Assembly: GCA_041744575.1 (NCBI GenBank)
Contig: JBGTKP010000051.1
Location: 1 to 64,000 of the forward strand
Direction: 5' to 3'
DNA: 64,000 bases
DNA from: JTS-RE37 sp041744575
Lineage (GTDB): Bacteria; Bacteroidota; Bacteroidia; Flavobacteriales; Flavobacteriaceae
Each line of letters starts with the position of its first letter. The stretch's first letter is position 1. Position numbers and translations under genes: made by a program. Positions 17,834-26,174 of the stretch are shown here, one piece after another. The notes beneath the pieces are model-generated. The model did no database searches, was not told where the DNA came from, and saw only the letters and a list, made by a program, of their open reading frames with translations.

Positions 17834-18232
17834 TCATTTGATTGCATCCATCAGTTGCTGCCGGAGTCTTTGAATTGTGCTCGCTACCGAAGAGCAGCTT
17901 ATACCGCTAACGGTGGCTGATGCCTGCACATAGTTGGACCCTATACCAACACTAACCTTAACTGTAACAGAAACCTTGCAGTCCTCCTCTTTTAACTCTG
18001 GATTTATCTGAGCGTCCTGAATTTGATTCAGGTCAAAGGCCAGCAACTCCTGTTCCGATGAAAAGAGGAATTCAAGGTCTTGCCGGACCTGATCGGATAT
18101 AATATGGACAACCATCCTGTGGGAGCCATCTTCCCAAAGCAGGCCGGAGGTAACCGGCTCCGAAATTTTCGGGGTATAGGCATTCATAGTGTATGCAGCG
18201 AATAGTACGAGTACGAAGAGTATTTTTTTCAT
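17834..18232 (-). CDS. small secreted Cys-containing protein (paralogue of the next upstream)
   Basis: A 132-residue product with a Sec signal peptide (MKKILFVLVLFAAYTMNA). No known family. Its last 48 residues run C...C plus helix: a cysteine, beta-strands of alternating Val/Ser (VSVTVKVSVGIGSNYVQ), a second cysteine 28 residues later and an amphipathic helix ending in AIK. The protein encoded just upstream (18250-18555) has the same layout and the same 48-residue length from first Cys to terminal Lys. Spacing of 17 bases implies cotranscription. A possible substrate or partner of the GLPGLI/barrel pair. Confidence 0.65.
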   Translation of the reverse strand: MKKILFVLVLFAAYTMNAYTPKISEPVTSGLLWEDGSHRMVVHIISDQVRQDLEFLFSSEQELLAFDLNQIQDAQINPELKEEDCKVSVTVKVSVGIGSNYVQASATVSGISCSSVASTIQRLRQQLMDAIK

Positions 18233-18249
18233 TTTTTTATTTTATTGGA

Positions 18250-18555
18250 TTATTTAAATGCGGCACGGGCATCTGCTATTGCTTTACGCATAAGAGTTGC
18301 CAGCTGCGAATTACATGGTCCGTAGACCGTGATCGTGAGTGTGGTAACAGATCCTCCTGATGTGATCGTCCCGGAGGACGTAGTACTGCATTGACAGGCA
18401 CTCCCGGAAGCGTCCACAATGTCTCCGGAAAATTGGCCATTGACAGCCGTCGGATGTTCCGGAACCGAGCATGGTATATGCGGTTCCGGGGCAGCGCGCA
18501 CTGTAATCTGAAACGCTGATATTAAAAGGATCAGCGAGAGTGAATAGTTTTTCAT
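18250..18555 (-). CDS. small secreted Cys-containing protein
   Basis: A 101-residue product with a signal peptide ending near ITVRAAPE. The mature part has CQC, a Ser/Thr/Gly-rich strand pair, a further Cys, and a C-terminal helix (LATLMRKAIADARAAFK). The section from CQC to the final Lys is 48 residues, the same as in the downstream paralogue, with Cys spacing 27 versus 28, and both put a Gly two or three residues before the second Cys. No family recognised. First gene of the four-gene unit; a 300-base gap to the divergent lipoprotein gene holds its promoter. Confidence 0.6.
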   Translation of the reverse strand: MKNYSLSLILLISAFQITVRAAPEPHIPCSVPEHPTAVNGQFSGDIVDASGSACQCSTTSSGTITSGGSVTTLTITVYGPCNSQLATLMRKAIADARAAFK

Positions 18556-18860
18556 TGGAATGAAACTTGACTACACCTACTCTTAAAAGGCTTTTCGGTA
18601 TCCGCCTGATTCAGCTGAACATATTGCGCATCTATGTAACTGAACGAAAGCTAAAGTAGATGGAGGAACTGCATCTACCTTGCGGATGTGCATTGTCCGT
18701 TTAAAGGATACCGCAAGCCGAAATGTGAACCAGCCATCAAATCCCATTCAAACCGTCTTTTGATTTGGCCGGAAAAACAATAATTGCTTATATTGGTTCA
18801 AGCAGGCTAGTGCCATGACATTTTCTAACAAAACCAGGATTGAGATTTTCAGCTTTTTTT
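18556..18860. other. divergent promoter region with nested inverted repeats
   Basis: This gap separates the small secreted proteins (minus) and a lipoprotein (plus). CGGTATCC (18596-18603) is complementary to GGATACCG (18706-18713), and within that interval GTAGATG (18656-18662) pairs with CATCTAC (18672-18678). The nesting could indicate a structured leader RNA of about 120 bases; it may also be chance. Confidence 0.35.
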
Positions 18861-19820
18861 ATGAGAAGAATCACACTGCCCTACGGGTGGACTAGCGCAT
18901 CCTTGTGGACAACCGGAAGGCCTGGGCGACCCGTAAAGCAAGTGACATCGGGATGGTTCCTTTTATCGCTATGCGGTTGCTTATTGCTGGGGTGTGCCAT
19001 TAAAAATCCGCTCTCCATGCAATTACAGGATGAGCGGGTACGGATTCGGCCTGTAAAGGGCGGCAATGAATTTGCTCCTTTTGGAGTCATAGCTGCCACA
19101 GTAGTGCCAAAAGTCATAGATTTTGCCGTTGGGAGAGTATCCCAAATAATAGAAACTGAGAGTAAAAAGTACACAGCCAGTTATGGAGGCAGCTATATAG
19201 GAGACGACTTTTATACCGACAATTCAGGAGAGGAACTTACTTATGACAATATTGTCGTTGAGCGCTTTATCGCAGGAACGAAAGGTTCTGAATCAAAAGA
19301 AATAAAGGCCGCTTCACTACTTCTGGGTTTTGGATCGAACAAGGAAGGCAGTCTGCTTACCATGCAACCGGTTCAACTGGTAATACATAGGTCGAAGGCC
19401 AAACTTAAAAAAGGCGATGAAAGCTTAGATCTAGTGGTCTCCGTGAACATCAGCGGATACTGGCAGGCCAAAAACGGAGAGATAAAAAGCAGAAAACTGG
19501 GGGATATAGAATTGCTGCTTGTAAATATATCCCTGGGAGAAACATATACTTTAAAAAAGGACGGGGAAGGGGTGTCTTTTCTGGAAACTGAAGGAGGTGC
19601 CAAATCTAACTACAATTGTATCAGTAAATGGTTTGCTCCTGTGCCGCTATCTGTGGATGAGAAGGGAAATCCACTGGAAGAGGCACGGGGAAATTTTACG
19701 ATCGACATTGTGGTAACCGAAATGGACGATTATTCCGGGAAGCTGCTACAATACAGTGGGGATCTGAAAGATTCCAGAGCCATCTGGTCCGAACTTGCAA
19801 AGCGATTACTCGACAATTGA
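18861..19820 (+). CDS. hypothetical lipoprotein
   Basis: About 319 residues. A long basic n-region precedes a hydrophobic stretch and lipobox (LCGCLLLGC followed by AIKN). The mature protein contains VVPKVIDFAVGRVSQIIETESKKYTASY and later mixed beta-strands; no family was recognised. A TTG start at 18840 also exists, but the ATG at 18861 is preferred. It is transcribed away from the secreted-protein unit and probably ends at the hairpin at 19926. Likely periplasm-facing outer-membrane lipoprotein of unknown role. Confidence 0.65.
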   Translation: MRRITLPYGWTSASLWTTGRPGRPVKQVTSGWFLLSLCGCLLLGCAIKNPLSMQLQDERVRIRPVKGGNEFAPFGVIAATVVPKVIDFAVGRVSQIIETESKKYTASYGGSYIGDDFYTDNSGEELTYDNIVVERFIAGTKGSESKEIKAASLLLGFGSNKEGSLLTMQPVQLVIHRSKAKLKKGDESLDLVVSVNISGYWQAKNGEIKSRKLGDIELLLVNISLGETYTLKKDGEGVSFLETEGGAKSNYNCISKWFAPVPLSVDEKGNPLEEARGNFTIDIVVTEMDDYSGKLLQYSGDLKDSRAIWSELAKRLLDN

Positions 19821-20368
19821 ATCTACAGGGATAAAGAAAACGCGCCAAACGGAGGTCTTGGTGCATGTGATGTTCCCATATCGCCCGGGATTAGTCCGCA
19901 TAAGTTACTGAACATGTAAAAGTCACAAAGGGAACAATAATGATTTTTCACATTATCCGTTCCCTTTGCTGTCATCATTCTTTGCCAGCATTATCTGCCA
20001 AAGGTGGGTATATTCTCAGCCATTACATTCATAACAGCACCCCTTGATGATTCCATAAATATAGTAAATTTTTTTTTAAAAAAAACATGTCCGACTTTAT
20101 TTTTCTGATTTTATGCAAAAGCGTCAATTTTTGTAATTGATGCAGCAATATCGGCTAAAAGATGGCAACTTTTCCATTTAATCACTTATATGGCAACCAC
20201 CGACGTGATACCCACAATCGGATCAATAATAAGTTTGAAAAACGTGCCAGCGAGCGATCTTATTTTCCTAAATTTATTAGAGGATAGTATGCCAACCATC
20301 GTGATCCGAAAAAGTAATTTCAAGCGCTGAAATCCTATTAACAATTGGTTTAACTTAAATTTAATTCA
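19821..20368. other. intergenic region with stem-loop and small unsupported frames
   Basis: The 548 bases between the lipoprotein and the SYLF gene contain a strong hairpin (19926-19968) and an A/T-rich stretch around 20068-20085. Two overlapping frames of about 41 and 45 codons start near 20162 and 20190; neither shows a family, signal peptide or ribosome site, so neither is called. The SYLF promoter should lie near 20300-20350. Confidence 0.4.
19926..19968 (+). terminator. long stem-loop after lipoprotein gene
   Basis: CAAAGGGAAC (19926-19935) pairs with GTTCCCTTTG (19959-19968), and the inner ATAATG/CATTAT segments extend the stem. Loop is about 8 bases. It lies 106 bases after the lipoprotein stop. 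There is no T-run, so termination is likely but not certain. Confidence 0.5.
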
Positions 20369-20902
20369 ATGAGAACATTAAAAGTATTAACAACATTAAC
20401 CCTGCTGATTTTTGCTTTCGGCGCATTTGCACAAAGCAACAAAGACCAGAAAATAATCAAGGATGCTGAAAAGGCAAAGGCTAAAATTCTTAAAATGGAA
20501 ATCGGACTGGAGGATTTCTTTGATTCGGCAGCGGGATATGTCATCTTTCCTAATGTTGGAAAAGGGGGCTTTATCGTTGGCGCGGCCTCAGGTAATGGGG
20601 TGGTTTATGAAAATGGTGCGATTGTAGGAATGGCTGATCTGAAAAAATTGAATGTCGGGCTTCAGGCCGGGGGCCAGGCCATTACCGAAATCATATTTTT
20701 TGAAGATGATGCCGCTCTGAATAAGTTTAAGGAGGAGTCCTTCGCATTCGCAGCTGAAGCTTCCGCCATCGCTTTAAAATCCGGTATTGCGGTCAATGCC
20801 AAGTATGAAGATGGGGTGGCCGTTTTTGCGATGCCCAAGGCTGGTCTGATGGCCGATGCTTCTGTGGGAGGGCAAAAATTCGGTTTTGTCCCACTTCAAT
20901 AG
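20369..20902 (+). CDS. SYLF/Ysc84 lipid-binding domain protein
   Basis: A 177-residue secreted protein: signal peptide ending FGAFAQ, then the SYLF (Ysc84) domain with the family pattern SAAGYVIFPNVGKGGFIVG, ASGNGVVYENG, LQAGGQAITEIIFF and a final block KAGLMADASVGGQKFGF. SYLF proteins bind phosphoinositides in eukaryotes; bacterial members are exported proteins of unclear role, suspected to act at membranes or under stress. The length fits a minimal domain. It stands alone and is followed by a strong intrinsic terminator. Confidence 0.9.
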   Translation: MRTLKVLTTLTLLIFAFGAFAQSNKDQKIIKDAEKAKAKILKMEIGLEDFFDSAAGYVIFPNVGKGGFIVGAASGNGVVYENGAIVGMADLKKLNVGLQAGGQAITEIIFFEDDAALNKFKEESFAFAAEASAIALKSGIAVNAKYEDGVAVFAMPKAGLMADASVGGQKFGFVPLQ

Positions 20903-20924
20903 TGAGACACTAAGTTTTTTCAAC

Positions 20925-20958
20925 AAAAAGGCCGGCTTAGTTGCCGGTCTTTTTTTTT
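20925..20958 (+). terminator. intrinsic terminator after SYLF gene
   Basis: The stem AAAAAGGCCGGC (from 20925) pairs with GCCGGTCTTTTT around a 6-base loop (20937-20942), followed by a T-run to 20958. It begins 22 bases after the stop codon. Confidence 0.88.
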
Positions 20959-21113
20959 CAGGTATGGCCATATAAAAAGTAAACTGCAACAGAAATTGCT
21001 ATTGGCAGGCAGTTGACTGCGATTTGGATTGAATTATTGCCGATTGAATTCTGTAAAACGTTATTCAGGCTGGGAGTGCGTTCCTTATAGCAACCTGATG
21101 CCCCTTTAGGTCT

Positions 21114-22139
21114 TTAGGTGTTGGTCTTTTCACCGAGGATGCCATATTCCATTTTGTAGATCCGAATTATAATAAAGAACAAGCTAATAAGCAAAGGCCC
21201 GAAAATGAGCCCTATAAATCCGAACAGGGGTATACCTACTATCACCCCGATCACGGTTATCAAAGGATGCACATTGTCCAACTTTTGGAGCACCAACATC
21301 CGGATGATATTGTCCGCAGATCCAACCACGACCAGCCCGTATATAAGTACCCCATATGCCTGAAAATCATTTCCACTGGCAATGGACAGGATGAAAACAG
21401 GAATGATACCCAGCAATGTTCCCACAAATGGGATCATAGACCCAATTGCCACAATTACAAACCAGAAAAGCGGATTTTCTACCCCAAAAATATAAAAGCC
21501 AATAAGCGCAATAATCCCCTGGGCCACAGCAACCAGTGGAATTCCCAAGGCATTGGACCGAACCATAGAACGGGTTTCGTTTCCAATTACTGCAAGATTC
21601 CTCCTGCTTATAGGAATATAGGCCAAATAAGATTCAGCTTTTTCTCTGGGAGTGGTAAGCATGTAGTACAATAAAAAATACATAATGGCGACGGAAATAA
21701 ACATATTGAAGGTACCCCCTGCCAGGCTGGAAAGATTGTCTGTGATCCAGGTCGAAGTTCCCGAAGGGTCCATCTTTGAAGCGACATCATAGTCAATCGC
21801 TTTCTCAAGGACAAACATCTGTTCCTGCATGGCTTTCATCACACTTTCTGACTTATCAACAAGATTCCCGATTTCACTGCTCAGCATAAAAATAACGCCA
21901 GCTACAGGCAGGAAGATGCCTATAAAGGAAACAAGAAGTATAAGCAACGCTGCCCAAATACGCTTCCATCCTTTCTCCAGCAATTTATCCATCCATTTCC
22001 TGAAAATGATATAAAAAGTAATTCCTCCAAGAACCCCGGAAATGAAGGGTATCATTTTAAGGAGGATCATCCCTCCGGACACAATGATCAGTGTCAGTAA
22101 AAAAATCTGCCCTATAACGGTGGGATTTATTTTTTTCAT
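21114..22139 (-). CDS. AI-2E family transporter (DUF20)
   Basis: A 341-residue polytopic inner-membrane protein with seven or eight transmembrane helices. Family features include the N-terminal pair (ILLKMIPFISGVLGGITFYIIF), the conserved mid section (PLVAVAQGIIALIGFYIFG) and GSMIPFVGTLLGIIPVFILS. Members have been linked to autoinducer-2 export or Na+/H+ antiport in some bacteria, but most are of unknown substrate. It is the last of a minus-strand run and lies next to a small membrane-protein gene. Confidence 0.88.
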   Translation of the reverse strand: MKKINPTVIGQIFLLTLIIVSGGMILLKMIPFISGVLGGITFYIIFRKWMDKLLEKGWKRIWAALLILLVSFIGIFLPVAGVIFMLSSEIGNLVDKSESVMKAMQEQMFVLEKAIDYDVASKMDPSGTSTWITDNLSSLAGGTFNMFISVAIMYFLLYYMLTTPREKAESYLAYIPISRRNLAVIGNETRSMVRSNALGIPLVAVAQGIIALIGFYIFGVENPLFWFVIVAIGSMIPFVGTLLGIIPVFILSIASGNDFQAYGVLIYGLVVVGSADNIIRMLVLQKLDNVHPLITVIGVIVGIPLFGFIGLIFGPLLISLFFIIIRIYKMEYGILGEKTNT

Positions 22140-22303
22140 ATCAGGAGGAAAGATACAGAACTATGATGATGGTTTTACGACAAAATCATGTGCAGAAACA
22201 CGCTTTGAGCCGGAGTTGCTGTTTTTCCGCCTTTTATCATGGCCTTAAACCGTTAATTATTGCCAACCAAGACTGAATTTTGTTCAGGTCGGGGCCATCA
22301 TTA

Positions 22304-22337
22304 AGAGGGATACACCCATGTACTGGGGTATCCCTCT
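22304..22337 (-). terminator. terminator hairpin after the small membrane protein
   Basis: AGAGGGATAC (22304-22313) pairs with GTATCCCTCT (22328-22337), with CCC/GGG extending the stem past a one-base bulge. On the minus strand it begins 20 bases after the stop at 22357. The following T-content is weak. Confidence 0.6.
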
Positions 22338-22356
22338 ATTATAATTGACAAAAACA

Positions 22357-22512
22357 TTAAATACCGCGACCTGTGACTAATTTGTAAATTATCAGGATAA
22401 CAGCAATAACGAGCAGGGCGTGAATAATACCCCCTACCGCCGGGAAAGCGACAAATCCTATCAACCATCCAATAACAAGAATGACCACGATCAGCCAGAT
22501 AATATCTTTCAT
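22357..22512 (-). CDS. lmo0937 family small membrane protein
   Basis: A 51-residue protein starting MKDIIWLIVVILVIGWLIG, then FVAFPAVGGIIHALLVIAVILIIYKLVTGRGI. The two hydrophobic helices with a short AFPAVGG turn match the lmo0937/DUF5670 family seen across Bacteroidota and Firmicutes, often induced under stress; its role is unknown. It is followed by a hairpin at 22304-22337. Confidence 0.82.
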   Translation of the reverse strand: MKDIIWLIVVILVIGWLIGFVAFPAVGGIIHALLVIAVILIIYKLVTGRGI

Positions 22513-22713
22513 AATTTTGTTGTTTAAGGTTCTGGTTGAAGATACTATTACCGGAACCGAATAAATGGCCTTAACCGTATAATTATTAAACCTATTGGAT
22601 AAAGTATCCTGCCCTTCTCCTTCAGTTGCATTTAATACTCTGGCGGGTCTATCAGGAGTATTTGGTAGTTTAAGGAATCAGACCGCTTGCGGCTTGGTAT
22701 GAGATTGCTTCTC

Positions 22714-23475
22714 CTATTCTCCGGTCAATTTCTCAGGAAAAAGGAAATCATTTGCATTTACCTGCGGATTGATTTCTATACTGTCAAACAGTATGGGTGC
22801 TGATTCTCCATCCTTAAGTCCCTGAGTGACAATAAACGGGAATAATAAGCCCCCTACTTCCTGATAGTCACTTCTCATGATCTGTTGCGTAGTCCCCTTT
22901 TGAGGACCGAACATCACTTCTGACTGCACAGCAACAAGGGTTTTATTTTCTGTGTCAAAGAAATAATAACTGCTGTCTTCTTTTTCCACGCCATCAATTA
23001 TCATAGGTTCCTTTACCAGTTTTACTTTATAGGTTTCGGTTCCATTGATCGATTCTTTGCTTATATAATCTGCTGTATACCCCTTCTCTTTGTAATTTAT
23101 AAATGCATCCGGAAAGTCATTCGCGTTAAGTTTGAAATTCTCCGTACTCTCAGCATCGCTTTTTTCAGCCTTCAGAGACACGAAATTATGACTCCATAAG
23201 GTTTCCCCATCAAACACTCCCTGCTTTAGTTCCTTCCCCTGAAAATTGATAACTGTCATTTGCCGTCCATCCTTTAACTGAATGATTTCCAATGGGATTT
23301 CAATCCCTCCCTGACTTACCCTCGCTTTCATTTTCAAGCCTTCGACGGCATTTAACTTTTCCTGTCCGCCAATACTTTCCAGGTAATCGTTAATGATCAC
23401 ATCGGCAGTCTGTGCCTGGATGGATAGGCAAAATGCGAATACCGCGACTGACATCCATTGTGGTAAGCTATTCAT
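22714..23475 (-). CDS. outer-membrane lipoprotein-sorting (LolA-like) protein
   Basis: A 253-residue exported protein with signal peptide (SVAVFAFCLSIQAQ) and a LolA/LolB-like half-barrel (for example GGQEKLNAVEGLKMKARVSQGGIEIPLE, NFQGKELKQGVFDGETLW). Bacteroidota encode many such proteins annotated as lipoprotein-sorting; most are not proven LolA. The end ...INPQVNANDFLFPEKL is typical of these. It probably binds hydrophobic groups in the periplasm. Alone in its unit. Confidence 0.78.
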   Translation of the reverse strand: MNSLPQWMSVAVFAFCLSIQAQTADVIINDYLESIGGQEKLNAVEGLKMKARVSQGGIEIPLEIIQLKDGRQMTVINFQGKELKQGVFDGETLWSHNFVSLKAEKSDAESTENFKLNANDFPDAFINYKEKGYTADYISKESINGTETYKVKLVKEPMIIDGVEKEDSSYYFFDTENKTLVAVQSEVMFGPQKGTTQQIMRSDYQEVGGLLFPFIVTQGLKDGESAPILFDSIEINPQVNANDFLFPEKLTGE

Positions 23476-23703
23476 ATCTCCTGTAATTTGAACAAAATAT
23501 TTGTTGTTTCGAACCTAAAGATAAGATGAATGTTAGAATTCCGTAGTTTTTTTGCACCTCACGATACGGTTAACCGGAATCTCTGCCCGATCGTCTATAT
23601 TATCGTTTACATGATGGGCCATCTACGTCTTAATGTCAAAATTGATCTGCCTGCTTTATGAAATGATCATTTAATGCTAACTTAGGGGAATAAACGAATT
23701 GCA

Positions 23704-25005
23704 TTGAAAAAGTTGTTCCTTATTGTAATCCTCTTAACCCTCATCTTTATTGGCGCTACCTATTGGTCAATTGCTGAATCTCCGAAGGGGAAGGCAACCT
23801 GTCAGATTCTGGATAGTTCTTCCATTAACAATATTGACTTCAGCGATTTTGATTCTGTTTTGGTAGCAGCTTCAACTTTTTATGAGGCAGATGGTTTAAA
23901 AAAACTTATGCAGGGTAGCAATTACCGGAAGGCATGGGCGACCCCTGTGAGGATTCCTATTGCATATCTTGACACCTTGAAGGGTGGACTCCGTGTCGTC
24001 GAGGAAGGTGGGGGAAAGCAAACGCTCTCTCTCGAACTTGAATCAGGGAAAGGTATTCGCTACACCCTTCGCAGTATAAATAAAGATCCGGAACCCCTTA
24101 TTCCTGATTTTGCCAAAAGACTGGGTCTGGAAAATATTGTGATCGATGGCATTTCGGCTCAGCATCCTTATGCTGCGGAAGTGGTAGCCATTCTGGCCGG
24201 GGCGTCGAATTTATTACACACCCATCCAAAATCATTTTTTGTCCCCAAACAACCTGCCCTCGGTAAATATAACAGTGACTATGGCAACCGTCTGTATTTG
24301 TTTGAATTTGAAAGTGAAGGTAAAGTTAACTGGACGGAACGCCCTGAAATCCTCGAATTTGTAGATACAGAAGATCTGCAGAAGCTTAAAATAAATCTTG
24401 GGGGCAGGCTTAAGGTGGATACTGTTTCACTTATCCGCGCACGTCTTTTCGACCTTCTCATAGGAGATTGGGACCGTCATGCCAAACAATGGGGTTGGGC
24501 GTTGAAAACGAATGCGGGTGGATATCTCGCTGAACCGCTGCCGACCGACCGGGATAATGCTTTTTTTAATATTGGAGGATTGATCCCGGCAATTATCTCT
24601 GATAGACGAATTACATCGGGACTACAATCTTTCAAAAATGAAATCGTATACCTTCCGGGCCTGGTATCGGACTTTGATACTTACTTTCTAAATATGACCA
24701 CTGAGGAAATGTTTGTAGAACAGGCGGAAATGCTTCAGGGATATCTTACGGATTCAGTAATTTCCAAAGCCATGGCTTTTTGGCCGGAAGCATTGTACAA
24801 GCTGGATGGACAGGATATTGTGAATGCGATTCGCAGCCGCCGTGATCGTTTGAAGGAATATGCGGCAGATTTTCACCATGAAATTATGCGGAGGGACCTT
24901 CTGTCTGAACCCCTTAAAGGATCCGAAGATATTCAGCTTCCGGCACTGATAAGATGTTTTGAATGCGCTGTCAAGGCGGAGGGAAGATCGCCGGCTACCA
25001 AATAA
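23704..25005 (+). CDS. exported protein with kinase-like (HipA/Fam20-type) motifs
   Basis: A 433-residue protein with an N-terminal signal anchor (LFLIVILLTLIFIGATYW). Mid region: a Gly-rich strand (EEGGGKQTLSLELESGKG), a charged strand (YTLRSINKDPE), then GDWDRHAKQW at 254-263 and DRDNAF at 282-287. The GDWDRH...DRD pairing resembles the catalytic and metal-binding loops of atypical kinases and also the domain seen in large Bacteroidota phosphoesterase-barrel proteins. It probably phosphorylates an exported target or is a pseudokinase; no substrate is visible. It starts with TTG at 23704; no nearby ATG fits. Function is inferred from motif resemblance only. Confidence 0.6.
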   Translation: MKKLFLIVILLTLIFIGATYWSIAESPKGKATCQILDSSSINNIDFSDFDSVLVAASTFYEADGLKKLMQGSNYRKAWATPVRIPIAYLDTLKGGLRVVEEGGGKQTLSLELESGKGIRYTLRSINKDPEPLIPDFAKRLGLENIVIDGISAQHPYAAEVVAILAGASNLLHTHPKSFFVPKQPALGKYNSDYGNRLYLFEFESEGKVNWTERPEILEFVDTEDLQKLKINLGGRLKVDTVSLIRARLFDLLIGDWDRHAKQWGWALKTNAGGYLAEPLPTDRDNAFFNIGGLIPAIISDRRITSGLQSFKNEIVYLPGLVSDFDTYFLNMTTEEMFVEQAEMLQGYLTDSVISKAMAFWPEALYKLDGQDIVNAIRSRRDRLKEYAADFHHEIMRRDLLSEPLKGSEDIQLPALIRCFECAVKAEGRSPATK

Positions 25006-25031
25006 ATTCACCGGTCTTGGCAACTTTTAAT

Positions 25032-25097
25032 CCTCTCTTCCCGTGGGAATTAAAATCTGTTATCCATTGGGATTCATATTGATTCCGGGAAGAGAGG
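25032..25097. terminator. long stem-loop between convergent genes
   Basis: CCTCTCTTCCCG (25032-25043) pairs with CGGGAAGAGAGG (25086-25097); inside, GAAT and ATTC extend the helix after a bulge. The loop is about 40 bases. Its place between two convergent genes suits a bidirectional terminator, although the arms lack T-runs. Confidence 0.5.
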
Positions 25098-25154
25098 TTA
25101 TTCATTACAAATAGGAAGAGCGAAAGACGCTGTCCTAATAATTAACAACTGGAC

Positions 25155-25760
25155 TTAATTATTTTGTTTCCAGTCCTCATATTTTGCCAACTGCTCCTCT
25201 GAAAGAATATCTTCAAGAATACGATCCTGTTCTTCCATGATACCTCCTTCTTCTCCTCCGGCGGAATTCGAATTCATTTCATTGGAATACTGTTGCATAG
25301 CGGAAGTAAACTGATCAATCTGTTCATCTGTCATTTCCAGATGTGTATACATAGCATCAAAATCCTGGACTCCTTCACCTTCAACCATCGCATCTTCCTG
25401 AATATTGCTGTTTGCGCCGGTTGTTCCGTTGTAATCCTCGACCACTGGAGTTTCCATATCATCTGTTTCCCCTGAATTCATCGTAGAGGGTGTTTCCATG
25501 TTGGTTTCTTCCATATTTGCGGCATCAGGGGTATCCATAGTGGCTGGCTCGGCTTCCATGGAAGTATTCTCTGGTGATTCCATTGTCACCGCATTGTCAG
25601 AATTCATGGTTGACTCTTCCGCTTCGGCCGCAGGTTCATCCATGGTTTGTGCAACTTCGGGATTTTCGCCACCCAGGGTGGTTACAGGTTGAATGGATGA
25701 TTTGCAACTCACGATCATGCCAATTACGGCTATTCCTGTCATTAATTTTAAAGTGTTCAT
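25155..25760 (-). CDS. Met-rich acidic lipoprotein with Spy/CpxP-like C-terminus
   Basis: About 201 residues with a lipobox (GMIVSC at 14-19). Residues 40-110 are low complexity, with Met every 5-8 residues in settings such as TMDEP, TMESP, SMEAEP, TMDTP, NMEETNMETP, and rich in Glu/Asp/Thr. The C-terminal helix pair holds MTDEQIDQFTSAM and DILSEEQLAKYEDW, close to the LTxxQ motif of Spy/CpxP/CnrX proteins. Met clusters are commonly Cu(I)/Ag(I) ligands. It lies 65 bases from the Csp-type copper-storage gene on the same strand, which supports a copper role. The link is inferred. Confidence 0.7.
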   Translation of the reverse strand: MNTLKLMTGIAVIGMIVSCKSSIQPVTTLGGENPEVAQTMDEPAAEAEESTMNSDNAVTMESPENTSMEAEPATMDTPDAANMEETNMETPSTMNSGETDDMETPVVEDYNGTTGANSNIQEDAMVEGEGVQDFDAMYTHLEMTDEQIDQFTSAMQQYSNEMNSNSAGGEEGGIMEEQDRILEDILSEEQLAKYEDWKQNN

Positions 25761-25825
25761 ATTTCTGCTTTTATATTAGATTAAAATAGTCATTTTAAAT
25801 CACTAAGGCAATGACGCCGGTTATA

Positions 25826-26149
25826 TTAATTCAAGTATTTTCGGCAGGCTTCCATACAAGCCCTGCATGAAGCAGCACAGGCCTGACAATGTTCATGCTC
25901 ATGGCGGCTGCATTCTGCAGCACAGGAATCGCACATATCCCTGCAATAAGCGAGCAGATTTTTTTGCTCATTGTCCTTCGCGCCCAGTAAAGTTCTTATT
26001 GTCAATTCACACACGTCGGCACATAGAATGTCTGTTCTGATACATTCGGCCATCATCGCGACATCCTTCTCCAATAGACATGCAAAGGCACAATGTCTGC
26101 AACTAATCGCACATTTCGTCAGCGCATTAATAAGTTCTTCGTGTTTCAT
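25826..26149 (-). CDS. four-helix-bundle copper-storage protein (Csp3-like)
   Basis: A 107-residue protein with 16 cysteines in CxxxC, CxxC and CxxCxxxC patterns (13, 17, 20, 24, 36, 43, 47, 69, 73, 76, 80, 88, 91, 95, 98, 102), the hallmark of Csp proteins, whose four helices hold many Cu(I) ions in the bundle core. There is no signal peptide, so it is the cytoplasmic Csp3 type. The HEHEHC insertion is notable as a further metal-binding element. A TAnnTTTG box lies 18 bases upstream. It is first in a unit with the Met-rich lipoprotein. Confidence 0.9.
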   Translation of the reverse strand: MKHEELINALTKCAISCRHCAFACLLEKDVAMMAECIRTDILCADVCELTIRTLLGAKDNEQKNLLAYCRDMCDSCAAECSRHEHEHCQACAASCRACMEACRKYLN

Positions 26150-26166
26150 TTAGACCTGCTAACCAA

Positions 26167-26174
26167 CAAACTTA
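26167..26174 (-). promoter_or_regulatory. candidate -7 box of the csp gene
   Basis: On the minus strand the sequence is TAAGTTTG, a perfect match to the Bacteroidota -7 consensus TAnnTTTG, ending 18 bases before the csp ATG. A clear TTG -33 element at the right spacing was not found, so confidence is moderate. Confidence 0.45.

Noticed and set aside
18596..18713. Nested inverted repeats in the divergent promoter region considered as a riboswitch
   Set aside because: No match to any riboswitch family known to me; kept only as a low-confidence non-coding note.
20162..20325. Two overlapping short frames (about 41 and 45 codons) before the SYLF gene
   Set aside because: No homologous pattern, ribosome site or paralogue; overlapping frames in AT-rich DNA are easily produced by chance.
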